A DNA stretch of 64,000 bases from a virus. The position numbers and the translations under genes were made by a program. Positions 57,820-64,000 of the stretch are shown piece after piece. How positions within the stretch are numbered: position 1 is the stretch's first letter; each line of letters opens with the position of its first letter. Below the pieces are notes generated by a model. The model saw nothing but the letters and a program-made list of their open reading frames with translations, searched no databases and was not told where the DNA came from. The DNA is taken from positions 19,211 to 83,210 of IMG/VR virus record IMGVR_UViG_3300050821_001227; one strand, 5' to 3'.

Positions 57820-58794
57820 CTACCCCGTGAGATGCGGAATCTGACGAGAGTAGACCGTGTAGATCAGTTCGTCGATCCATGCACTGTCCGCGCTTTCTCT
57901 CAATGTCGAGGATAGAGAGGCACTCTCAACCGCCACGAGAAGCCCCTCGATTTCCTCGGCAACCTGTTTGTAGTCCAACTTGCCCTGCTTGATTTCCAGA
58001 ATGTGTGCAGCATTCGGTAACGGGAATGTGATCCACCTGTACTTCAGCAACTCCAGCGCCTCATGGCCAACGCGCACAGCGTGCGACAGCGCCTTCCAGT
58101 CTACGCCTTCATTCGACTCAGCCATCCGGGCGCGCGCTCCGTAGTTCTCATGGATGCGCGTAAAGATGGACGCAGCCTCTTTGAGCGTGTTCTTGAAGCC
58201 AACCATGCGGTCGCAGCAGACGTAGTAGGTCTCGAAGTTCCCGCCCGTGGTTTCTTTCGTCACGACGGATGTGTGTGGCGCAATCTCGCGGTCGCCCGGA
58301 GCTATGTAATCGCCAACTTTCGCCGTGCTGCCAAACGATTGAATGAGTGCTTCGAACATATCCAAAGATTTCTTAGCTGCGGCAACCCGACTCCCTTTGA
58401 TGCCGTACTTGTTCGCCTGCGTCCGACAGTAGCTCACGAAGGCCGCACTCTTCTTGGTCAGCAGCCGTTCGCGGTTCATGCGCAGATGATCCCACAGCAG
58501 CGTTGATTCCTCTGGGTTCGGAGCGAACAACATGTCCACCGCGCCCGTCTGGCCCTCCCGCAGAAGCTGGAGGTAATAGTGCAGCGAGTAGCACTCGTTG
58601 TCCACGTCGGTCGTGAGGTTTCGTTCGCCCTCTTCTTTCTTGCGCCCAGTGCCCATGGACATCGTCCTCGGACAGCACTGAAGGATGATGTCGCGGGATT
58701 CGGGAATGAAGACCGACTTGTAATCAGTATCGCTTGTCGGCGTGTTGGTGCCGTACAGATGCGATCCAAACTTGATCCTGACGACAGTGTTCAT
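57820..58794 (-). CDS. nucleotidyltransferase (polymerase beta superfamily)
   Basis: 324 residues. The N-terminus FGSHLYGTNTPTSDTDYKSV has the GS...SDxD active-site signature of polymerase-beta-type nucleotidyltransferases. The remainder is helical. It may add nucleotides to RNA, protein or small molecules; the family is common in phages with unknown targets. The start overlaps the upstream gene (ATGA). Confidence 0.8.
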   Translation of the reverse strand: MNTVVRIKFGSHLYGTNTPTSDTDYKSVFIPESRDIILQCCPRTMSMGTGRKKEEGERNLTTDVDNECYSLHYYLQLLREGQTGAVDMLFAPNPEESTLLWDHLRMNRERLLTKKSAAFVSYCRTQANKYGIKGSRVAAAKKSLDMFEALIQSFGSTAKVGDYIAPGDREIAPHTSVVTKETTGGNFETYYVCCDRMVGFKNTLKEAASIFTRIHENYGARARMAESNEGVDWKALSHAVRVGHEALELLKYRWITFPLPNAAHILEIKQGKLDYKQVAEEIEGLLVAVESASLSSTLRESADSAWIDELIYTVYSRQIPHLTG

Positions 58795-59135
58795 GCGACA
58801 CTCTTTAGGCGACGTGTGATGCTGGGAGAGATTCCAGCAGCCGCCAGTTCCTGTTCTTCCCTCTCTTGGATGATGCGCTTGTAGCCGTCACTCGGGCGCT
58901 CGTTCTCGTTTAGTTTAACCTCTTCCACAGTGACGAGGTAAATCTTCTTGTGCAGTTCAGGGCCAACTGGCTCGATGTCTCCAAGGTTCAAGGTGATGTT
59001 ACCCTTGTAGATATCAGAGCTCGTAGACCACGAAATGTCAGCCTTCAGGTCGAGGGTCACTTCGCCCGTATAGTCCATGCGTATCGCGCCACGGAGACCG
59101 TCGTTGTCGGGTGCGAAAATCTTAAATGCCTTCAC
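58791..59135 (-). CDS. hypothetical protein
   Basis: 114 residues. A beta-rich first half (MDYTGEVTLDLKADISW, YKGNITLNLGDIEP) and a charged helical tail. Overlaps both neighbours by a few bases, indicating operon translation. No family recognised. Confidence 0.7.
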   Translation of the reverse strand: MKAFKIFAPDNDGLRGAIRMDYTGEVTLDLKADISWSTSSDIYKGNITLNLGDIEPVGPELHKKIYLVTVEEVKLNENERPSDGYKRIIQEREEQELAAAGISPSITRRLKSVA

Positions 59136-59505
59136 AGTGTTTGAATCCCCAGTCTCGGGACTTTGGTCCCGTAATAATCAGCGACCAAGATGTTCCCTTC
59201 GGCGTCACCACGTTGTGACTGTAGTGAGCCGGATGGTACCACAAAGATAGCGGCCTGCGCCAGTAGAATCCGCTGGCGTTCTCTTCTAGATATCCCGGCC
59301 AAAGCAACAGCGTCACAAACCACCATGGGTGATCGTGGCACTGCTCATGCCATTGTGGCGCGGTCAGTTCGTGCAGATAGACGTTGAACCACCGGGTCTT
59401 CAGAAGCTGGTAGCGATAGAAGATTTCGCCAATAGGCTTCCACCCGATTTCCTTGTGCCGCAGATGTCGTCTTAGGAATTGTCCAATCATAATTCTTTTT
59501 GCCAT
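59122..59505 (-). CDS. cupin-like protein
   Basis: 127 residues. HEQCHDHPWWFVTLLLWPGY and later YHPAHYSHNVV look like the two metal-binding halves of a cupin barrel. A second, differently arranged cupin-like protein is encoded at 62126. Function unknown; it may bind or modify a small molecule. Confidence 0.65.
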   Translation of the reverse strand: MAKRIMIGQFLRRHLRHKEIGWKPIGEIFYRYQLLKTRWFNVYLHELTAPQWHEQCHDHPWWFVTLLLWPGYLEENASGFYWRRPLSLWYHPAHYSHNVVTPKGTSWSLIITGPKSRDWGFKHCEGI

Positions 59506-59765
59506 CTCCTCTGGTCAGTAAACGACTGTGGTTGCTCCGGTCCTATTGGAGGAATCAAAGCCTTTGGTTCCTTCGGTTCTACTACTGGAGGAATCAAAGC
59601 CTTTGGTGGTTGCGGCGTTGCGTCAGGACCAACAGCCTGCCCAAGCTGTTCTTGAATCGTGTGAGCCTGTGTTTCGATGGTCGTGCCCTGATAAATCACT
59701 TCGGCAGACAGGCTCAGTATCAAGGCGATTAAGAAGATGAAGATTGATAGGCGCAGTTGAATCAT
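59487..59765 (-). CDS. small membrane protein with Pro-rich tail
   Basis: 92 residues. N-terminal hydrophobic helix (LSIFIFLIALILSLSA), then an extracytoplasmic Pro/Gln-rich region with PKALIPP twice. Could be a small lysis or envelope protein. Overlaps both neighbours. Confidence 0.6.
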   Translation of the reverse strand: MIQLRLSIFIFLIALILSLSAEVIYQGTTIETQAHTIQEQLGQAVGPDATPQPPKALIPPVVEPKEPKALIPPIGPEQPQSFTDQRRWQKEL

Positions 59766-59899
59766 ATCTGCCCCAGTTCAATGTTTTCGGCCAAGTCGCG
59801 GAGAGCGTCGGACATTGTTTCGCCAACGCCTTCCAGTTCAGTGTTCTCCAACGACGCGATGAACTCGCCTTCGTCAAAGCGTATCGTTACGTTGTTCAC
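59762..59899 (-). CDS. small HicB-like protein (45 residues)
   Basis: Starts at GTG 59899, overlapping the AAA+ gene stop (GTGA), and its TGA overlaps the next ATG. Sequence VTIRFDEGEFIASLENTELE ... GETMSDALRDLAENIE follows the short strand-strand-helix pattern of HicB-type proteins. No toxin partner is seen here. Confidence 0.6.
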   Translation of the reverse strand: MNNVTIRFDEGEFIASLENTELEGVGETMSDALRDLAENIELGQI

Positions 59900-60975
59900 A
59901 GAATGTCCCCTTTGTCTTTGAGTGCGCCATGGATTCTGAACTGAGACCCTTCACGTTGGAAAGCCTTGAATGTGTACTTGCCGTCCTCGAAGTCAATCAG
60001 GACGCTTTCGTAGCCCAGCACCTGACCGCTACCTAGTATTCGTGCGATGGGCAGGCGTAGCTCTTTGTCAACTTCTCGTTTGATGTTGCGGGCTCCATAC
60101 TTTGAATCGTAGCCAGTCTTGATTAGTTGTGCCATGGCCACTTCGGTTGCCGTGAACATGACCTTGGGCACGCACTTGGTGAACACATCGAGTTGCAGCT
60201 TGCCCAGTTCAAGTTCCAAGATGTCCGCAATCTGCCCGGTGCTCAGGGCATTGAACGCGATTACGCCATCCAGACGGTTGATGAACTCGACCGAGAACTT
60301 ACGCTTCGCGGCCTCTATGCCAATGCGCTTTGTCTCAGCGGCCTCAAGTACGGAGGGTGGCGCGAAGCCAAGCCCGTCCTTCAGGTTCGAGAACCCAGCA
60401 TTCGAAGTCATAAGAATGATTGTCTGTTCAAGGTTGACGGCCTCGTTTGTGCCCAGCGTAATCGACGCCTTGTCGAGGATGCCAAGCATTATGTTCCATA
60501 AAGCGTCAGATGCTTTCTCAATCTCATCGAACAAGAGGATGGCGAACGGATACTCTAACACGGCTGACTGTAGCGAGGCGATGCGCTCACTGGACAGCAT
60601 GGGCTTGGTCTCGCGGTGACCGAGATAGCCGGGAGGGCTGCCGATCAACTTGGCAACATCGTGCGAGTGTTGGAACTCTCCGCAGTCGATACGCATGAGG
60701 TTGTTGCGCCAGTTACGGCTCAGGCGTCCTTGCAGACTCTCCGCAAACTTCTCAGCGCTGTAGGTTTTTCCGTTGCCAGTTGGCCCGGTCATGAGGACGG
60801 AGCCAATGGGACGGCCAGCTTCGTACAGGTTGCTGCGGAACTTTTCAACCAATTGGACGTAATAATCGATGGCGTCCGGCTGACCGACCAGTACCCGCTC
60901 CAAGTCTGTGCGAATGAGCGTGCCAAACTTCGTCTCCTGACCTGCATCAAGAAGCCTGCCGTTATTTTTTAACAT
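59896..60975 (-). CDS. ClpB/ClpA-type AAA+ ATPase
   Basis: 359 residues from ATG 60975 (GGGAGAAGGTCA upstream). Walker A GPTGNGKT (64-71), pore loop IGSPPGYLGH (like the GAPPGYVGY of ClpB), Walker B AILLFDEIEKA (D150/E151), sensor region ILMTSNAG and a ClpB-D2-like small domain (GYDSKYGARNIKREVDKEL). A single ring domain without a Clp N-domain. It may unfold or remodel phage or host proteins. Confidence 0.88.
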   Translation of the reverse strand: MLKNNGRLLDAGQETKFGTLIRTDLERVLVGQPDAIDYYVQLVEKFRSNLYEAGRPIGSVLMTGPTGNGKTYSAEKFAESLQGRLSRNWRNNLMRIDCGEFQHSHDVAKLIGSPPGYLGHRETKPMLSSERIASLQSAVLEYPFAILLFDEIEKASDALWNIMLGILDKASITLGTNEAVNLEQTIILMTSNAGFSNLKDGLGFAPPSVLEAAETKRIGIEAAKRKFSVEFINRLDGVIAFNALSTGQIADILELELGKLQLDVFTKCVPKVMFTATEVAMAQLIKTGYDSKYGARNIKREVDKELRLPIARILGSGQVLGYESVLIDFEDGKYTFKAFQREGSQFRIHGALKDKGDIL

Positions 60976-61300
60976 TGACCTTCTCCCAGTCTGGAGCAAC
61001 AAGCCCCATCTCAACCTCCATGTGGCAGTTACGGCACAGGAGCGCGCACTTCAACGCTTCTAAGAACATCTTTTCAACATTAGGGTTGCGGGCTGTACTC
61101 ACTTCGAATTCCTTGTCTTCAGGGTTGATGTGGTGAAAGTCTAACGCTTCTAGACACCGACAGTAGCCACATAGTTCGCACTGTCCACCGAGGAGGATGC
61201 GAACCAGTGCCTTATTCTGTCGTCTTCTCTCGATCACCTGAGAGATTAGAACTGTCTTGTGCGCTAGGTAGTACCGTTCCTTGCGAGGGCTCTTCCACAT
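60962..61300 (-). CDS. HNH endonuclease
   Basis: 112 residues from ATG 61300 (GGGAAAAGT upstream). CELCGYCRCLEALDFHHINPEDKEFE and ALLCRNCHMEVEMG give the HNH zinc and catalytic residues. It overlaps the AAA+ gene start by 14 bases and the 3' end of the gene at 61212 by 89 bases, consistent with insertion into that gene's tail. Confidence 0.85.
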   Translation of the reverse strand: MWKSPRKERYYLAHKTVLISQVIERRRQNKALVRILLGGQCELCGYCRCLEALDFHHINPEDKEFEVSTARNPNVEKMFLEALKCALLCRNCHMEVEMGLVAPDWEKVNVKK

Positions 61301-61421
61301 ACTTTTCCCATCCTGTTCCTGTCCAACGTTGCTTGGGTCTTCCGATGACCTTGCCAGCCGCAAAATCTTTCGCGGCCACGTAGTTCTTTTCTGGGTTGAT
61401 TTTCTTGCCCCGACCCCGCAT
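61212..61421 (-). CDS. small basic hypothetical protein
   Basis: 69 residues from ATG 61421, overlapping the previous stop (TAATG). Basic N-terminal part (RGRGKKINPEKNYVAAKDF, RPKQRWTGTGWEKYV). The last third overlaps the start of the HNH gene in another frame and may be the altered end of an older gene. Confidence 0.55.
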   Translation of the reverse strand: MRGRGKKINPEKNYVAAKDFAAGKVIGRPKQRWTGTGWEKYVEEPSQGTVLPSAQDSSNLSGDREKTTE

Positions 61422-61687
61422 TACTTGGCCAGCCTTTCGATGTCGATGAAGTCCTTCTCAAGGTGATCGTTGATGAAGTCTACCACAGTGTGCAGGTCTG
61501 TCAAGAGTTTTTTCTCTTTGTCCGTCAGCCAAGACGAACGCTTCTCCAGAATCTCGACGGCCAGTACCCAGTTGTCCCTCATGTGGATAATGTGCTCGGA
61601 ACGTGTTCCTACATCGTCCAGAGATATGCGCGTGATGCCGTAGTTGCTTTCAGCCACTGATGTCTCCTTTTTCTGTTTGTGAGTCAC
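61421..61687 (-). CDS. small hypothetical protein
   Basis: 88 residues, helical and charged (WVLAVEILEKRSSWLTDKEK). Start and stop overlap its neighbours. No family recognised. Confidence 0.65.
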   Translation of the reverse strand: MTHKQKKETSVAESNYGITRISLDDVGTRSEHIIHMRDNWVLAVEILEKRSSWLTDKEKKLLTDLHTVVDFINDHLEKDFIDIERLAK

Positions 61688-62139
61688 TGTGCTGCGCGGC
61701 GAAGCCAGCCTTTAAGGAACTGAGCCAAAGCGGGATTGGCGAGGACGAGATTCTGATAGTGCCGTCCCAAGGCTAGTCGATAATCACTGAGCAAAGAGTC
61801 GCCTGCGGCATTGACGGCTGCACAGGTTCCCGGTCCCCATATGCCATCCACAGTGACGCCGAGACAAGTCTGAAGGATACGGATAGCGGCGTGTCCCATG
61901 TTTACGCTCATGTCGAATATTTTGGTCGCCATGGGCTGTAACTGCACGGCATCGTAGTGCCAGAAGTCGCGTTGGTAGATAGCCGCAGCCGTCTCGCGGG
62001 TCAGGTTGCGGATATCCACAGTGGGGTAAGAACGCTGGCTAATGCCGAAGTTAGTAAGTCCTCCGGGGTCGGACGGGTTGTCCACCAATCCGCCTTCGTT
62101 TGTCAGCACGGTGTCGATTGCAAGGTTAAAGTCCGCCAT
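61684..62139 (-). CDS. endolysin, GH108-type lysozyme
   Basis: 151 residues. TNEGGLVDNPSDPGGLTNFGIS carries the catalytic Glu (E15) of glycoside hydrolase family 108; A-A-A-I-Y-Q-R-D-F-W and FDMSVNMGHAAIRILQ are also typical, and GVTVDGIWGPGTCAAV is the peptidoglycan-binding end. It cleaves peptidoglycan at lysis. Confidence 0.9.
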   Translation of the reverse strand: MADFNLAIDTVLTNEGGLVDNPSDPGGLTNFGISQRSYPTVDIRNLTRETAAAIYQRDFWHYDAVQLQPMATKIFDMSVNMGHAAIRILQTCLGVTVDGIWGPGTCAAVNAAGDSLLSDYRLALGRHYQNLVLANPALAQFLKGWLRRAAQ

Positions 62140-62554
62140 TGGCAGCCTCCATGCTCACGATATTGCGGCCCGGAGACGATAACGTGATGATGCGGTCGTT
62201 GGTCGGATCGTATTCCTTCCACGTCTTGGCCCACGGTCCTCGGAACGATAACGCCCACGCGCTTCCTTCGGGAAGGACTTTGTGCATCGTGTTTCGAGAC
62301 GTGAACTTTACGTCCCCGGCTTTCCAACGCCGTAGGTTGAGCAACGTTGGCTTGCCGCTGGTCGGGCGAATGACTTCCATGACCGCGCCCTTTAGCCAGA
62401 ATGTCAACGCGTTGAACGCGTGCGAGTGGAAGTTCTCGCGGGTACCGCCAAACTTCATCAGCACAATCGAGAACAGAGATTTTATTTCGATCAAGAACAG
62501 GCCCGTAACTGGTGAGTCCGGACCGCCGTCTTTTGTAACTTCTAAGAATCGCAT
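62126..62554 (-). CDS. cupin-like protein
   Basis: 142 residues. NFHSHAFNALTFWLKGAVMEV and AGDVKFTSRNTMHKV resemble the two cupin metal-binding motifs. Distant relative of the protein at 59122. Overlaps the lysozyme gene by 14 bases. Confidence 0.6.
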   Translation of the reverse strand: MRFLEVTKDGGPDSPVTGLFLIEIKSLFSIVLMKFGGTRENFHSHAFNALTFWLKGAVMEVIRPTSGKPTLLNLRRWKAGDVKFTSRNTMHKVLPEGSAWALSFRGPWAKTWKEYDPTNDRIITLSSPGRNIVSMEAANGGL

Positions 62555-62784
62555 TAGTGTGACCCCTCCGGTAGATGATCGAGTTGAGTGAAGTTGGGAT
62601 CAGTGCCAGAGATGCGCCCAGACGCCGCTCCACTCTTCGCGCCGTTTGGTAATGTTGCCCTCCACAGTCGTATCTCGGCAATCATTGCCAGCACTTCTTC
62701 GTCGGGAAGACGAAAAGCGTTTGGTGCGCATCGTTCCCACTGTTCGCGGTAGGTCAAATCGTTTTCGCTAAGTGGCGTCTGCAT
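62554..62784 (-). CDS. small hypothetical protein
   Basis: 76 residues, helical first half (EEVLAMIAEIRLWRATLP) and a Gly/Ser/Asp-rich end. Its last base is the first base of the next start. No family recognised. Confidence 0.65.
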   Translation of the reverse strand: MQTPLSENDLTYREQWERCAPNAFRLPDEEVLAMIAEIRLWRATLPNGAKSGAASGRISGTDPNFTQLDHLPEGSH

Positions 62785-62998
62785 AGAGAGTCCTCACGGC
62801 GGCTTCGGCCTTGTTGTAGTACAGGATGTCGCTCAGGCGCACCTGAATGTTCTTCTTGGCGTTCTTCACGAAAATGCTCTCCAAACGTCTCCGGTACTGC
62901 TCGGCCAATAATTGAAGGGCACCATTCTGACTGGTTCCCTCGGACACCAGAATCGGTGTCGCCTCGGTCTTGCTTGATACCCATCCGCCCTCGGTCAT
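62768..62998 (-). CDS. small hypothetical protein
   Basis: 76 residues, helical and basic (LLAEQYRRRLESIFVKNAKK). Overlaps both neighbours (ATGA at 62998). No family recognised. Confidence 0.65.
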   Translation of the reverse strand: MTEGGWVSSKTEATPILVSEGTSQNGALQLLAEQYRRRLESIFVKNAKKNIQVRLSDILYYNKAEAAVRTLYADAT

Positions 62999-63396
62999 TG
63001 CAGACCCTCAATCATTTTGTTTGCCTCGTCGATGCGTTGAGGCAATTTGGTTTGTTCTTCCAAGAGCCGACGTTTCTTGTCAACCCAGTAGTGGTGCGTT
63101 GCTGCGCGCCGGGCAGCCGCGTATTCGCTGCCGTCAGGAATAGCCTTCCAAAGATCATTCTGCTGATTGGTAGCAGCGGCAATTCCTACACCCACTTTGT
63201 CAACCCTGCCCTGCATCCAAAGATCGCGCAGGCGAGTGTGATTACGGCCATCTGTGTCCAGCGCCTTGGTGATGTCGGCGGAAGCGGAAGTACCGTGTTC
63301 GATAAGGTACGCATGAAATCTCTCGCTAAGAGACTCGGCTTGTGGCTGCACCGCACAAAAAGAGGCTGCGGCGGTCGGGCTGGTGTTGATTAACAT
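62995..63396 (-). CDS. hypothetical protein, possible winged-helix content
   Basis: 133 residues from ATG 63396 (GGGAGCACAATA upstream, TAATG overlap). Residues 28-70 (FHAYLIEHGTSASADITKAL, RLRDLWMQGRVDKVG) look like a winged-helix fold; the C-terminus is helical and Lys/Glu-rich. Could be DNA-binding; not proven. Confidence 0.6.
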   Translation of the reverse strand: MLINTSPTAAASFCAVQPQAESLSERFHAYLIEHGTSASADITKALDTDGRNHTRLRDLWMQGRVDKVGVGIAAATNQQNDLWKAIPDGSEYAAARRAATHHYWVDKKRRLLEEQTKLPQRIDEANKMIEGLQ

Positions 63397-63818
63397 TATT
63401 GTGCTCCCACTGAGAATACGCCTTCCAGATTGTGGCAGGCCACGCCCTGAACAGCGGCATTTGCTTGGCGCTTGTAGACCAGTATCACTGGCCCAGATGC
63501 TTTGTTGATTAGTTCGTCGGTCGGCAGGCCGCACAGCATGACCTGTTCGGTATACAGAGCGAACGTACCGTACGGTTGGAACTTCAGATTGGTGGCGATG
63601 CGCTTGTCCGTCCTGATGACCGCAGCATCAGTGATGATGCCGAAGTTGTACATGAACGGGTTGGTGTACTCGATGACGGCTCCAAACTCGTTGGAGTGGC
63701 GGTTGGTCGAAGGCACTTCGCAGTGCGCCGTACCGAAGCCAATCAGCAGAACGAGCGCTATGCCCAGTATTCGGCCAAGCAGTGCGCCCGCGAATAGCGA
63801 CTTGGTTGTGTTATCCAT
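63396..63818 (-). CDS. exported or membrane-anchored hypothetical protein
   Basis: 140 residues from ATG 63818. N-terminal hydrophobic segment (LLGRILGIALVLLIGFGTAHC) is a signal or anchor; the rest is beta-rich with three later cysteines possible for disulfides. A promoter ends six bases before the ATG, suggesting a leaderless mRNA. Confidence 0.6.
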   Translation of the reverse strand: MDNTTKSLFAGALLGRILGIALVLLIGFGTAHCEVPSTNRHSNEFGAVIEYTNPFMYNFGIITDAAVIRTDKRIATNLKFQPYGTFALYTEQVMLCGLPTDELINKASGPVILVYKRQANAAVQGVACHNLEGVFSVGAQ

Positions 63819-64000
63819 TCTCAGAATGTACCGCATTGTCAGCGGATTTGTCAAGGGCTTTCTTAGCCTTATTTTCCTTGCGCTTGGCGACGTAGTCTGT
63901 GATGGTCAGACCATACGCATCCAGCACGGCCTGTGCCCCGGCGTTGTAGCCCTTCGCACGCGCCATCTGTCGCGCCAGACTCAGGATGACGCCTTCAATC
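63811..64000 (-). CDS. hypothetical protein, C-terminal fragment (gene continues beyond window)
   Basis: The open frame enters from the window edge and ends with GSENG-like residues (ADNAVHSENG) at TAA 63811-63813, overlapping the next start by eight bases. The visible part has a helical segment (RAKGYNAGAQAVLDAYGLTI) and a Lys-rich tail. No family recognised. Confidence 0.65.
   Translation of the reverse strand, partial: IEGVILSLARQMARAKGYNAGAQAVLDAYGLTITDYVAKRKENKAKKALDKSADNAVHSENG
63825..63854 (-). promoter_or_regulatory. candidate promoter inside upstream gene
   Basis: Minus-strand TTGACA (63849-63854), 18-base spacer, TACATT (63825-63830). It lies within the coding end of the next gene, so it may be fortuitous, but it places a start site at the ATG 63818. 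Confidence 0.4.

Noticed and set aside
61485-61520. Minus-strand TTGACA with a TAGACT box
   Set aside because: Lies in the middle of a small gene, 16-base spacing, and no gene starts just downstream.
1-64000. Prophage or integrated element
   Set aside because: No integrase, excisionase, attachment repeats or bacterial flanking genes are visible in the window.

Overview
The window is a stretch of a tailed double-stranded DNA phage genome. It carries a large terminase subunit, a roughly 700-residue portal, an N4-gp56-type major capsid protein, long runs of tail, fibre and internal virion proteins, lysis genes, phage-type replication genes and two tRNAs. I see no integrase, tape measure, sheath or ribosomal genes. 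The long portal, the set of very large Ala-rich internal proteins and the absence of long-tail genes suggest a short-tailed (podovirus-like) virion. The host cannot be named. A GH108-type lysozyme, spanin/holin-like membrane proteins, a DUF3494 (ice-binding-type) virion domain and a secreted trypsin-like protease fit a diderm soil or cold-environment bacterium, but this is inference.

Layout. 1-4.9 kb, minus strand: replication genes (family A DNA polymerase cut by the window edge, a small acidic protein, a primase-helicase fusion, an SSB-like protein). 4.84-5.28 kb: a divergent promoter region holding arrays of an 8-bp repeat (AAGAAATC) in both orientations, a candidate replication origin. 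5.3-10.9 kb, plus strand: small genes, including a JAMM protease-like protein and a dual-specificity-phosphatase-like protein. 11-22.9 kb: terminase, portal, putative scaffold, major capsid gene and accessory head genes. 23-38 kb: head-tail connector paralogs, tail fibre and tail proteins, a secreted serine protease and a 1400-residue tail protein. 38.6-48 kb: internal or ejection proteins, ending with a 1489-residue multidomain protein. 48-54.7 kb: cell-wall hydrolase, small membrane proteins, a T5-A1-like protein, nucleotide-metabolism genes, tRNA-Asn and tRNA-Ala, and a spanin-like protein. 54.9-57.7 kb: virion appendage proteins including an FN3 + DUF3494 protein, closed by a strong terminator. 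57.7-64 kb, minus strand: a tightly overlapping operon (nucleotidyltransferase, two cupins, ClpB-like AAA+ ATPase, HicB-like small protein, GH108 lysozyme, unknown small genes) that probably joins the left-hand minus-strand block in the full genome.

The most striking feature is the major capsid gene. Its reading frame is broken twice. The first break is a 40-base insert flanked by identical TAT codons; it is folded into nested inverted repeats with a stop codon in the loop, resembling the translational-bypass element of T4 gene 60. The second is an 893-base group I-type intron that encodes a LAGLIDADG endonuclease. The region is also saturated with mobile endonucleases: eleven intact HNH, endonuclease VII and LAGLIDADG genes plus two relics. 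Four of the HNH-type genes share a leader in which a terminator hairpin is followed at once by a second hairpin that hides the ribosome binding site.

The plus-strand genes appear to form a few long transcription units. Recurrent elements are a CTCTGGGAGGAGA block before many genes and a family of TTGACA / 17-18 bp / TAnnnT promoters, some of which would give leaderless or nearly leaderless mRNAs.
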